Source: Methylocystis rosea (GTDB lineage Bacteria > Pseudomonadota > Alphaproteobacteria > Rhizobiales > Beijerinckiaceae). From it: a DNA stretch of 64,000 nucleotides. The stretch covers positions 124,001 to 188,000 of the forward strand of contig NZ_CP034086.1 of NCBI RefSeq assembly GCF_003855495.1. Reading direction: 5' to 3'. Below are positions 38,753-46,965 of the stretch, in pieces. A program made the position numbers and the translations under genes. Every line of letters starts with the position of its first letter. Positions within the stretch are counted from its first letter, which is position 1. Under the pieces are notes generated by a model. It had not been told where the DNA came from. It did no database searches and saw only the letters and a list, made by a program, of their open reading frames with translations.

Positions 38753-39268
38753 GGCGGGCGCGTGTTTGGCGAAGGCGCTGCGAAAGACGGCGTCGAAAGC
38801 GTCGGCGTCAACGTCGACCGTTTCGATCTCCACGCCGTCTTCGGCGACGCCGGAAAAGCGATATTGCGGGTCTGAAAACTCGAGACCTTCCTCGTCTTCG
38901 GCGCTCTCGTAAGGCAGCGCGATCTCGACCATCAACTGTCGCTTCAGCGACAGCGCGCGGCCGACCACCGCGTCGATGCGGCCGTCATCACTGCTGAGAT
39001 AGCCGTCGAGAATAATCATGCAGACGTCGGCGTTTGGCGCTTCATCCTCCAGCCATTGCAGCGCGGCCTCGACGCTTTCGGCGACATCGATCTTGCCGGC
39101 CTCGCTCACGACGAATTGTTGCGGCTGGTCGACGCCGTCGTCGGACCGCGCCACGCCGAAGGGCGTCAGCATGCGTCCGCGCGCCAGCGTCGTGACGGCC
39201 TTCGCGAAGGCCTCGCCGGCCAATGCCGCGATGGGTTCGTTCCGTGTCGATTCTGCGCCAATGCTCAT
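38750..39268 (-). CDS. Acidic protein of unknown function
   Basis: The 172-residue protein has no signal peptide or membrane segment and is markedly acidic. It contains stretches such as NADVCMIILDGYLSSDDGRIDAVVGRAL and QLMVEIALPY. I do not recognise the family. The start is ATG 39268, after GAGGAAATTG. Its TAG stop is formed by the tip of repeat copy A, so the C-terminus (AFAKHAPA) may have been altered by insertion of that repeat. It lies 67 bp downstream of the aminopeptidase gene on the same strand. Confidence 0.7.
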   Translation of the reverse strand: MSIGAESTRNEPIAALAGEAFAKAVTTLARGRMLTPFGVARSDDGVDQPQQFVVSEAGKIDVAESVEAALQWLEDEAPNADVCMIILDGYLSSDDGRIDAVVGRALSLKRQLMVEIALPYESAEDEEGLEFSDPQYRFSGVAEDGVEIETVDVDADAFDAVFRSAFAKHAPA

Positions 39269-39335
39269 GACAATTTCCTCCGAGCGAGCGGAGTTCTGAG
39301 GATCAACAGATCAACGTCATCCGTTTCGAGATTCA

Positions 39336-41150
39336 TCATATCGACGTCGTCGCCTCTCGCAGCCATTTGCGTGTCTTCGCGTCCACAAGCGGCGATAGGA
39401 TCTTGCGCACCCGGGCGTGATACGCGTTCAGCCAGCCGATTTCTTCCGGCGACAGCAATTTCGGTTCGACGCAATTCAAATCGAAAGGCGCAAGCGTGAT
39501 GGTCTCGAAACCATACATCTCGCGTTCCGCGCCTTTGATCTCGCGCTTCTCGACGATGACGAGATTTTCGAGCCTGATTCCATATTCGCCGGCGCGGTAA
39601 TAGCCGGGCTCGTTCGAGAGGATCATTCCCGGCTGCAGGGGCGTCGTCCCGAGTTTCGAGATGCGCTGCGGCCCTTCGTGCACGGAAAGGTAGGAGCCCA
39701 CGCCATGTCCGGTGCCGTGGTCGAAGTCGAGCCCCGCCTCCCACAGCGCGCGGCGCGCGAACGCGTCCAACTGCGCGCCCGATACGCCCTTGGGAAAAAC
39801 GGCGCGAGCAATGGCGATATGGCCTTTGAGCACGCGGGTGAAATGTTCGCGCAATTGTTTCGACGCCGGGCCGACGACGACGGTGCGCGTCACGTCGGTC
39901 GTGCCGTCGAGATATTGCGCGCCGGAATCGACGAGATAGACGCCGCGACCGATCTTGAGATTGCTCGTTTCCGTCACCCGATAATGCGGGATCGCCGCAT
40001 GTTCGCCAAAGGCGGAGATCGTCGGGAAGGAGATGTCGCGCAGGTCGCCATTTTCGCGGCGGAAGGTTTCGAGCGCTTCCGCCGCCGAGATTTCCGTCAA
40101 TCCGCCCTTCGGCGCGGCTTCGGAAAACCAGGCGAGGAAGCGCGTCAGCGCCGCGCCGTCGCGGATATGAGCTTCGCGCGCGCCTGCGAGCTCCCTTTCA
40201 TTCTTGATCGCTTTCGGTAGCGTCGCCGGATCGTCGGCGAGACGCGGCTTGCCGCCCGCCGCGCGCAAGGTTTCGACGAGTTTCGCCGGCGCCGTCGCCG
40301 AATCGAAGAGAAGGGTCGCGCCGCGCTTGCCGGCGTCAACGAGATCGTCGATGAGCGCTTCGGGCGTCTTCAGCGTCAGAAATTTTTCAAGCGCGGCGCG
40401 CACCTTCGGCGCGAGCTTCGCCTCGTCGACATAGAGCGCAGGCGCGCCTCCCTTGGGCAACAGGGCGAAGCACAGCGGGATCGGCGTATGCGCCACATCG
40501 GCGCCGCGAATGTTGAACGCCCAGCAGATCGCATGCGGATCGGACATCAACGCTGCGTCCGCATCCTTTAGCGCGGCGCGCAGCTTCTTGATTTTGGCGC
40601 CGGCGCTCTCGCCCGCGTAACGCGCGGGATGAATCGCCACCGCGCCTGTCGGCTCGGCCGGCCGGTCAATCCAAAGCGCATCGATCGGATTGGCGTCGAG
40701 CGGAACGAGTTCGATCTTTTTTTCCGCGAGAATTTTCCCGAAGCGTTCGATCTGCGCGCTGGTGTGCACCCAAGGGTCATAGCCGATGCGCGCGCCTTCG
40801 CGCGCATGTCCGCTGAGCCAGGCGGCGGGAGTCGTTTCGGCGATGTCGAGCGGCTTGAAGAGCTTCGCGTCGATCTCGCCGCGCACCTGAATGACATAGC
40901 GGCCATCGACGAAAAGCGCGGCCTCTTTCTCCAGCACGACGGCGAAGCCGGCCGACCCGGTGAAGCCTGTCAGCCAGGCGAGGCGCTCCGCGCATTTGGG
41001 CACATATTCGTTTTGATGGACGTCGGCGCGCGGAACGAGAAAGCCGTCGAGTCCTTGCCGTTTCAGCTCAGTGCGCAGCGCCCTGAGGCGCGCCGCGCTG
41101 TCGCCGCGCATGGCGTCGTCGACGAATGTTTGGAATTTTGCTTCGAACAT
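39336..41150 (-). CDS. Xaa-Pro aminopeptidase, M24B family
   Basis: Aminopeptidase P-type metallopeptidase that removes N-terminal residues preceding proline. The 604-residue size matches the long, eukaryote-like three-domain form (two creatinase-like N-terminal domains and a catalytic pita-bread domain) rather than the ~440-residue E. coli PepP. Metal ligands are recognisable: Asp pair in LVDSGAQYLDGTTDVTRT, His in GTGHGVGSYLSVHEGPQ and two Glu in LSNEPGYY and IRLENLV. The cytoplasmic location is supported by the absence of a signal peptide. Confidence 0.92.
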   Translation of the reverse strand: MFEAKFQTFVDDAMRGDSAARLRALRTELKRQGLDGFLVPRADVHQNEYVPKCAERLAWLTGFTGSAGFAVVLEKEAALFVDGRYVIQVRGEIDAKLFKPLDIAETTPAAWLSGHAREGARIGYDPWVHTSAQIERFGKILAEKKIELVPLDANPIDALWIDRPAEPTGAVAIHPARYAGESAGAKIKKLRAALKDADAALMSDPHAICWAFNIRGADVAHTPIPLCFALLPKGGAPALYVDEAKLAPKVRAALEKFLTLKTPEALIDDLVDAGKRGATLLFDSATAPAKLVETLRAAGGKPRLADDPATLPKAIKNERELAGAREAHIRDGAALTRFLAWFSEAAPKGGLTEISAAEALETFRRENGDLRDISFPTISAFGEHAAIPHYRVTETSNLKIGRGVYLVDSGAQYLDGTTDVTRTVVVGPASKQLREHFTRVLKGHIAIARAVFPKGVSGAQLDAFARRALWEAGLDFDHGTGHGVGSYLSVHEGPQRISKLGTTPLQPGMILSNEPGYYRAGEYGIRLENLVIVEKREIKGAEREMYGFETITLAPFDLNCVEPKLLSPEEIGWLNAYHARVRKILSPLVDAKTRKWLREATTSI

Positions 41151-41203
41151 GGAGCAAAGCTAGTCGCGAGCTTCCCGCATGGCAATGCTTCGCGCATCCG
41201 CTT

Positions 41204-41331
41204 TCCCCCTCCCCAACCCTCCCCCGCTTCGCGGGAGAGGGAGTCCGGTTCGGGTTTCGGCGAAGAACCGCAAAACCTGCGTCGTTAGCGTCCCCTCTCC
41301 CGCTTTAAAGGGGAAGGGGCAGGGAGGGGAC
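41204..41331. repeat. Inverted-repeat element, family 2 (copy 2)
   Basis: The left arm CCCCCTCCCCAACCCTCCCC, followed by CGCTTCGCGGGAGAGGG, is nearly identical to that at 21093. The right arm CCCCTCTCCCGC...GGGGCAGGGAGGGG is diverged. The element lies between the aminopeptidase and prmA and its right end encodes the last residues of PrmA. Confidence 0.8.
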
Positions 41332-42234
41332 GTAGGACGCTCCGCCGCGTCTAAGAACCAGAGTCGCCCACCCGTCGATGTCGCCCCGCTCGGCCAGGAA
41401 GAACCCCTGGGCGCGATAGGCGTCGAGCACGCCGCGCACGTCGCGCGCCAGCAGTCCCGAAAGCACCAGCTCCGCGTCAGCCGTCGCGGCGCGGACAATT
41501 TCCGGCGCAAGCAGGCGCAGAGGCTTCGCCAGGATGTTGGCGAAGATCAGATCATATTGGCCTTGCAGCGACGCGTGGCGGAGCCCGGTCGCGACGACCG
41601 GGCGAACATCGGCGCCGGCGCCATTGGCGCGGGCGTTGGCCGAGGCTGTCGCCACGGCGACGGGATCGATATCGCCGCAGGCGACGCGCTGGTGAAAGAG
41701 CCGCGCGGCGGCGATCGCCAGAACGCCGGTGCCGGTTCCGACATCAAGAATGCGGCGTGGGCGCCGGCGCTTGGCGGTTCTCTCGAGCGCTCTAAGGCAA
41801 CCCAGCGTCGTGCCGTGATGGCCGGTGCCGAAAGCGAGCGCCGCCTCGATCTCGACGCCAATGTCGTTTGCGCGCCGCCGGCCCCGATCATGCGCGCCAT
41901 GCACCAGCACGCGGCCGGCGCGGACCGGGGCCAATCCCGCAAGAGCGTTCTCCACCCAGTCCTGCTCGGCGACAGTCGAAAAGCGCGCCGCCCGCGCCGT
42001 TTCCGCGTCGGCGGCGGCCTCGATCAGGGCGAGGATCTGCGCTTCGTCGGGCGCGCCCGCGAAATAGACCTCGACGGACCATCGGGGGCCGTCGTCCAGC
42101 TCGAAGGCGGCGGCGGCGGTCTCTGTCGGCTCGAAGGTTTCGACGATGAGGTCGGCGACGGCGCGGGCGCGCTTTTCGTCGCAATCGAGGCGCAGCATGT
42201 GGCTGGCGTTATTAGGGGGAAGGCCTTCAAGCAT
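41305..42234 (-). CDS. prmA: Ribosomal protein L11 methyltransferase
   Basis: SAM-dependent methyltransferase that methylates ribosomal protein L11. The signature GTGHHGTT, the SAM-binding LDVGTGTGVLAIAA, CGDIDPVAVATASANARANG and the ANILAKPL motif are all in place. I use ATG 42234 (309 residues); a GTG at 42249 is possible. The last nine residues (YVPSLPLPL) and the stop are encoded by the flanking palindromic repeat, so the natural C-terminus has been replaced. It is divergent from the P-loop gene, 102 bp apart. Confidence 0.9.
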   Translation of the reverse strand: MLEGLPPNNASHMLRLDCDEKRARAVADLIVETFEPTETAAAAFELDDGPRWSVEVYFAGAPDEAQILALIEAAADAETARAARFSTVAEQDWVENALAGLAPVRAGRVLVHGAHDRGRRRANDIGVEIEAALAFGTGHHGTTLGCLRALERTAKRRRPRRILDVGTGTGVLAIAAARLFHQRVACGDIDPVAVATASANARANGAGADVRPVVATGLRHASLQGQYDLIFANILAKPLRLLAPEIVRAATADAELVLSGLLARDVRGVLDAYRAQGFFLAERGDIDGWATLVLRRGGASYVPSLPLPL

Positions 42235-42336
42235 GAGCGCGCTTACCACGGCCGGGGCGCGCGCGTCACCTTTCGCCAGGCGCCAGCGGCCTGTATTGTC
42301 GCGTTAGAGGCTGGTTCCAACGAGTTGAAGGCGTGA

Positions 42337-43314
42337 ATGACCGAAAGACTTTCGATTTGTCTGATCGGCCCGAAGAAGGGAGGCAAGTCGTCGCTGCTCG
42401 CCTCGCTCGTCGACTGCGTCGCGCAAAGCGCCTTTGGCTATTCGCCGCGCCTGCGCCCCGCGCTACAGCCCATCACCGAGGCGGAATATTTCGCCGAGAG
42501 CGCTGAGCCGAAGAAAGCCAATCTTCTGTCGGTCGAACAGGGCGACTATGAGCGGCTGCGGCGCGAATTCGCCGAGGGCGGCCTCGCCACCGACACCCTC
42601 GACACCTACGAATATCGCTTCCGTCTGACGGTCAACGGCGAAGCCCCGCCGGCGGCGGTGCTCCGGGGTCCCTGGCTTCTGGAGATCATTGACTCGGCGG
42701 GAGAAATCGCCGTGCCGCCGGACGGCGCCGAAGTCGCCATTCTCAATGATGTCAAAGCCAAGCTCGCCCGGCAGATGCTGGAGGCGGACGCGATCGTGAT
42801 CGTGCTGCCGCTGGTGCGGCTCGAGGATTCCGGCTGGTCCGGCAATCTCGCGCGCCTCATCGACCGGTTGGCGCTGGCGCCTGAGAAAAAGCTCAAGCGG
42901 CTCGTCGTCGTTTTCTCGCAATATGAGCGCTTGTTCGCGCGCCTCGGGCCGAGCGCCCTCACCTATGCCTGCGATCCGGCGGTGGCGCTGCACGCCTTGC
43001 GCAAATCGCTGCGCGCGGCGCAATGGCTGGATCGGTTGCGGGCTCTGGAGGCGCCGAACGGCGGCGCATCGGTGCGCTTCACGGTCTGCTCGGCCTATGG
43101 CTTCGTCAAGCGCTTTCAAAATCCCAACATCGATCCGCATCAGCCTGGCGAGCGCCGATTTCGTCGCGCGGGCCTCGAAGGCGCCCGCGCCTATAATGAA
43201 TATTGGCGGCCGTTTCTCACCGCCGAGCCGTTTCTATACGCCGCGCTTGGCCTCGACAGCGCCTTCACCTTTTCCTATGCGCAGCTCGACGCGCGCATCG
43301 AGGAGATCGGCTGA
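42337..43314 (+). CDS. P-loop NTPase, GTPase-like, of unknown function
   Basis: The 325-residue cytoplasmic protein starts with SICLIGPKKGGKSSLLASL, a Walker A/G1 motif at residues 11-19. LEIIDSAGE (115-123) follows a hydrophobic strand and looks like a Walker B/G3 motif of the DxxG type. LVVVFSQYERLF (189-200) sits where G4 would be but lacks NKxD, so nucleotide specificity is uncertain. The C-terminal half includes VCSAYGFVKRF. It resembles predicted GTPases of bacterial conflict systems more than housekeeping GTPases; that is inference. The TGA stop coincides with the tip of repeat copy B. An unknown gene on the same strand follows after 189 bp. Confidence 0.7.
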   Translation: MTERLSICLIGPKKGGKSSLLASLVDCVAQSAFGYSPRLRPALQPITEAEYFAESAEPKKANLLSVEQGDYERLRREFAEGGLATDTLDTYEYRFRLTVNGEAPPAAVLRGPWLLEIIDSAGEIAVPPDGAEVAILNDVKAKLARQMLEADAIVIVLPLVRLEDSGWSGNLARLIDRLALAPEKKLKRLVVVFSQYERLFARLGPSALTYACDPAVALHALRKSLRAAQWLDRLRALEAPNGGASVRFTVCSAYGFVKRFQNPNIDPHQPGERRFRRAGLEGARAYNEYWRPFLTAEPFLYAALGLDSAFTFSYAQLDARIEEIG

Positions 43315-43425
43315 AGCGCTTCCCGGTCACATGGAATCCTGTGGTCGATAGGAATCGCTCAACATCAAAATATCGGAGCAGGTCCTCATCGAAAAAGTCT
43401 CTCAACTTTTTCGGGACCTGCTCTA
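43312..43425 (+). repeat. TAGAGC repeat, copy B
   Basis: About 114 bp, same orientation as copies A and C. The left tip is diverged (TGAAGCGCTTCCCGG), and its TGA is the stop of the P-loop gene. The inner hairpin is imperfect (GGTCACATGG...CCTGTGGTC). The outer arms GAGCAGGTCC and GGGACCTGCTC carry compensating changes that preserve pairing. Confidence 0.88.
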
Positions 43426-43503
43426 AAGCGAATTTCGTCAATTCTTGCTTAAGGCTCTGCGCATAGGGTGATCGCGCGGATTTCCCGCGCGAAAGGACGC
43501 GCG

Positions 43504-44325
43504 ATGCGCATAGCTGCGCCGAATGGCGACGAAACGGCCGAGATCTCTCTCGAACGGCTGCATTATGGGAAGCTCGCTTTTGGCGCGACGCTGCGCGTGC
43601 CGGCGACCGCGGGCTATGGCGTGACCTTGCGCAGCTGCAATTTGCAGCCCGCCGACGACCGGCTGCTTTCGCCGCCGCGTCTGATGGCGCTTCGCCGCTT
43701 CGAGCCCGACCTTGTCGATCCTGCTTCTCGACGACGCGGCTCCTTCATCGCGCGGGTCGCCCCGGAGCCCAATTCTCGTCGCGCGATTTTTCTGCGCGCG
43801 CGCTTTCGGCCTGAAGACGGCGAAAGCGGCCATGGACGCCTCTATCAGCAGAGCGCTGTTTGGAGCGTGAGCGCGGCGGACTGGCGCCAACATCCCGCGG
43901 CGCTGCTCGCCATGGCGGACTCCGAGCTCGACGCGCAACCGGATTTGGTGACGGAAGACGAGGCGACGCGCTACAACGCCGCGCCGGCGCGTTACCTCGT
44001 TCGCTTCATCGATCCGCGGGATGTCTGGAGCGCGCTCGAGGATGCGCTGAAAGCGACCCATTGGGCGACGCCGACGCTCGAATTTCTGGCGCGGGGCGCC
44101 GAAACGGGCAAAGACGCGACGCTGACCTTTGGCGCCGACGATTTTGCGAGCGAAACCGAGTTTCTCGGCGCTGTCGGCCTCGCGCTGCAGTTTTTGCCGT
44201 CGAGCTATCCCCGCTGGCGCGAGATCAGCGTCGTTTCCGGTCTGCTTCACGCGCCGCAGGGTCTTTGCCTGCGCTACCTTCCGTCGCTACGCGCGGCCGC
44301 GCGCGCAACACCCGTCGCCGCCTGA
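43504..44325 (+). CDS. Protein of unknown function between two repeats
   Basis: The 273-residue protein has no signal peptide or membrane helix. The N-terminus reads ERLHYGKLAFGATLRVPATA, then GYGVTLRSCNLQPADDRLL and a stretch with ARFRPEDGESGHGRLYQQSAVWSV; the repeating Gly-Tyr/Phe pattern suggests a beta-rich first half. I do not recognise the family. A loose resemblance to the N-terminal domain of GTPase-associated proteins in conflict systems is possible but unproven. ATG 43504 is preceded by AAAGGA; a GTG at 43468 is an alternative. Copies B and C of the TAGAGC repeat lie on either side in the same orientation. Confidence 0.68.
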   Translation: MRIAAPNGDETAEISLERLHYGKLAFGATLRVPATAGYGVTLRSCNLQPADDRLLSPPRLMALRRFEPDLVDPASRRRGSFIARVAPEPNSRRAIFLRARFRPEDGESGHGRLYQQSAVWSVSAADWRQHPAALLAMADSELDAQPDLVTEDEATRYNAAPARYLVRFIDPRDVWSALEDALKATHWATPTLEFLARGAETGKDATLTFGADDFASETEFLGAVGLALQFLPSSYPRWREISVVSGLLHAPQGLCLRYLPSLRAAARATPVAA

Positions 44326-44329
44326 ACTC

Positions 44330-44438
44330 CAGAGCGCTTAGATCGCCACCCATGTGATCGACAGGAATCGTTCAAAAGCAGAATGTTGGAGCAGGTTCTC
44401 GTCGAAAAAGTCTCTCAACTTTTTCGGAACCTGCTCTA
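44330..44438 (+). repeat. TAGAGC repeat, copy C
   Basis: About 109 bp between the convergent unknown gene and membrane-protein gene. The left part is shortened (CAGAGCGCTTAGATCG, then CCCATGTGATCG). The right hairpin is complete: GAGCAGGTTC, GAAAAAGT, CTCTCA, ACTTTTTC, GGAACCTGCTC. The final CTA (44436-44438) is the TAG stop of the minus-strand gene, as in copy A. Confidence 0.88.
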
Positions 44439-46643
44439 ACCGGGCGCACGCCTGTCCATCGGACTCGGTTCAGCGATCAGATAGCGCTCGAGCGCGCCGG
44501 AGCGCCGCCGTGGCAGGTTCGCGGCGCCGGCGTCCGCGTAATAGGCGCGCGGGCCGCTCGCGACGACGCCGTCGGCGGCGTAATGCAAGGCGCGGGCGGA
44601 GCGCGGCTTCAGCGCCGCGAACAGCCGCGCCTCAATCTGCCCGACGGTGATATTGTCGACGAGATAGGCGCCTTTGCGGTCGACGTGAGCGATTTCGTCG
44701 CGCACGAGCCGATTGAGGATCGCCATGATATTGTCGCGCACATTGGGCGGCAGCGCAGACATTGCTTCCGCGTCGGGGTCGATCTCGCTCATGTCGCCGT
44801 GAACCGGCCGCGCCGCGCGCAGCACTGCTTTCATCGCGCGGATGTCGACGGGCTGCTCCTCGTCGTCGGAAAGATCGATCGGCGCGGCGAACTGACGCCG
44901 CTCGCGCGCCTCATAGCCACGTTTGAAAATCTCCGACAGAAATTTCATGATGAACAGAAAAGCGTCCTGCGCCATCGCGACGCCGATCGCCATCGTCGAA
45001 TCGGGGGTGAAGCTCCAGAAGGCTTCGCGCGCCAGTTCGAATTTATTGCGCTCGGAACTGTGCGTGCGCAGATAGGCGTCGCTTTTTTTCAAAAGCTCGC
45101 GCACCTCGTCGTCTGACAGCCCAGCCGCCTTGCCGGAGACGACGCAGGCGTCGACGAGGGTTTTGGCGTCGTTGAAGCCGTTTGCCGCGGCGCCCCTGTC
45201 AGACGCCGGCGCCGAGCGGATCTTGGCGACAATCGCGGAGAGTTCGTCGCGCAGTCCGGCTTCCAGCCCGCATTTTTTATCGAAGGCCGCGCGGGCGGCG
45301 ATCGTTTCGTCGCGCGCCGAGAGCAGATCGCGCGCCTCCCCCTGCGGTTCGCAGGTAAAGTCGCGCGGCACGCTTCCCGGCAACGCATTTGATTGCCGCG
45401 CCGCCGCCAGAATCGGTTCGCAGAGAGGCTTCGCATCGCGCACGGCGCGCCATGTGGGCTCGAGGCGCAGCTGGTCGCGCAGCGCGGCGAGGTCGCGCAA
45501 CGTCGCGTCGAGATCGAGCGCGGCTTCGCCCTTCGGCATCGGCCGGCCGGAAGCGGCGCTCGCGGTCTCGGCCTTCTGTTTAAGCGTGATCGTCTGGGCG
45601 TTGAGCGCGTCGCGCCGCTTCACCGCGTTGGCGCGTTCGTTCGCGGGGCCGGCGAGCGTCTGCCTGAGCGCCGACACGCGCCGCATCGCTTCGGCCGCCT
45701 TCTCCTGATGCGCGCGGCAATTGGGGCCGCAGGTCGCGCCCAGCCCATCTAAGCCGTGCGCGGCGTCGACGGCGAGCTGTTCTTCCTGACGCGCGGCGGC
45801 GGCCATCGACGTCATCTCGTCCTGCTTCGCTTTAATGATGACGTCGAGCTCGGCGATGCTGCGCTCAAGCGCCTGGATTTCGCGTCGCGCATCCTCGAGC
45901 TGACGCATCGCCGCCTGCGCGCTTTCCATTTCCTGCGCGGCCTGGCTCGCGGCCTGCGCGATGACCGCCTGCTGCGCCTCCTGTCGCTTGCGAATGGCGT
46001 CGCGCAGCGCCGGCCCGGCCTGGCGCGCGGTGTCGATGAGGCCGTCGATCGAATCGAGATAGGCCTTGTAGCTCGGCGTCGCGGCGATGCGCGCCGACGC
46101 CGCTTCATAAGCGGCGGCGATGTCCTTCGTCGCCGGCAGCAGGACTTCCGTCGCCAGCTCCATCGGCTGAAGCTCGGCGACGATCTTGCGCGAGGAGAGC
46201 TTGAAGATGTTGTTGTAATAGTAGGTGAACGAAAAAAAGGCGGAGATCGAGAAGACGAAGGCGAAGACCAGCGCGGTCACGCCGGTCTTGATGATCATGC
46301 GTTCGCGAGCCATGCGCCGCCGCGCGATCAGCGCCGCAAGGTCGACGCCCAGCGACCAGGATGTTGAGGCGAGCATGGTGAGGACGGCGGTCGTCGCGAT
46401 CAGCGTGCCCGCGATCCCGATCACGTCTCCGGGCTCCCGCTGCATGATGTCGATCATGCCGGACGAGGTTGTGTAGAAGACCCAGCCTAGAACGGGCAGG
46501 GCGGCGGCCATCCCGACACGGCCGAGGTTGAGATCGCCGCTCCACAGGCGCGACAGCGGCGAAATAAGAGCGTCGAAAAGACCGAAGCGCCGCTGCGGGG
46601 CCGAGGCGTCGGCGACGCGCGCCTGCTGCGCAGAGACGGTCAT
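44436..46643 (-). CDS. Large membrane protein with coiled coil, unknown function
   Basis: The 735-residue protein has hydrophobic helices near residues 43-60, 73-98, 118-142 and 549-574. Residues about 205-365 are long, charged, Ala- and Gln-rich helices typical of a coiled coil. The region between the third and fourth helices also holds six Cys (305, 309, 408, 431, 458, 500), suggesting an extracytoplasmic disulphide-bonded domain. Residues 633-680 (NVRDNIMAILNRLVRDEIAHVDRKG...) look like a small helical domain, probably cytoplasmic. I do not recognise the family. It is convergent with the two preceding genes, and its TAG stop is the tip of repeat copy C. Confidence 0.75.
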   Translation of the reverse strand: MTVSAQQARVADASAPQRRFGLFDALISPLSRLWSGDLNLGRVGMAAALPVLGWVFYTTSSGMIDIMQREPGDVIGIAGTLIATTAVLTMLASTSWSLGVDLAALIARRRMARERMIIKTGVTALVFAFVFSISAFFSFTYYYNNIFKLSSRKIVAELQPMELATEVLLPATKDIAAAYEAASARIAATPSYKAYLDSIDGLIDTARQAGPALRDAIRKRQEAQQAVIAQAASQAAQEMESAQAAMRQLEDARREIQALERSIAELDVIIKAKQDEMTSMAAAARQEEQLAVDAAHGLDGLGATCGPNCRAHQEKAAEAMRRVSALRQTLAGPANERANAVKRRDALNAQTITLKQKAETASAASGRPMPKGEAALDLDATLRDLAALRDQLRLEPTWRAVRDAKPLCEPILAAARQSNALPGSVPRDFTCEPQGEARDLLSARDETIAARAAFDKKCGLEAGLRDELSAIVAKIRSAPASDRGAAANGFNDAKTLVDACVVSGKAAGLSDDEVRELLKKSDAYLRTHSSERNKFELAREAFWSFTPDSTMAIGVAMAQDAFLFIMKFLSEIFKRGYEARERRQFAAPIDLSDDEEQPVDIRAMKAVLRAARPVHGDMSEIDPDAEAMSALPPNVRDNIMAILNRLVRDEIAHVDRKGAYLVDNITVGQIEARLFAALKPRSARALHYAADGVVASGPRAYYADAGAANLPRRRSGALERYLIAEPSPMDRRAPG

Positions 46644-46965
46644 CGCGCGGACGCTCTCGACGCTGGAACCAGCCGGCTGCGCATGTCCGCTCCCTTAGAA
46701 AAAGCAATGTCGGGTTGGTGACGTTGCCGGCGAATTGAGACGGATTTGCGCCTCGGCGCAAGGGCGGACTCCGCTGCGGCGCAGCGCGTCGGCGGCGCTC
46801 CCGGCGGATGCGCGCCGCTTATCGGATCTTGGTGCGGCGCGGCGCCCCGCTTCCCCTTCCCGAACGATTCGTGCTAGACGGCGAGATTATTGTCTGCGGC
46901 TGGGCCGTTCGGCCGCGACTCGCGCTGACGGGCCTTGAACCCGTCAAGTCATCAAGGGGTCAGCC
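46644..46965 (+). promoter_or_regulatory. Intergenic region with stem-loops ahead of hpnH
   Basis: This 322 bp stretch separates divergent genes and has no convincing ORF. Near its end two alternative stems compete: GACGGG/CCCGTC (46927-46932 with 46940-46945) and GCTGAC/GTCAGC (46924-46929 with 46959-46964). The second would enclose AAGGGG (46954-46959), the hpnH ribosome binding site. The rest is GC-rich without clear promoter boxes. Confidence 0.4.

Noticed and set aside
37873..44438. CRISPR array made from the repeated ~110 bp units
   Set aside because: The units are far apart with genes between them, are palindromic over their whole length, and no cas genes are present.
42337..46643. 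Prophage or integrative element around the unknown locus
   Set aside because: No integrase, transposase or phage structural gene; tRNA-Leu is 7 kb away with no visible attachment repeat.
46735..46938. Small ORFs between the membrane gene and hpnH
   Set aside because: Arg/Ala-rich translation in GC-rich spacer, no ribosome binding site and no family resemblance.
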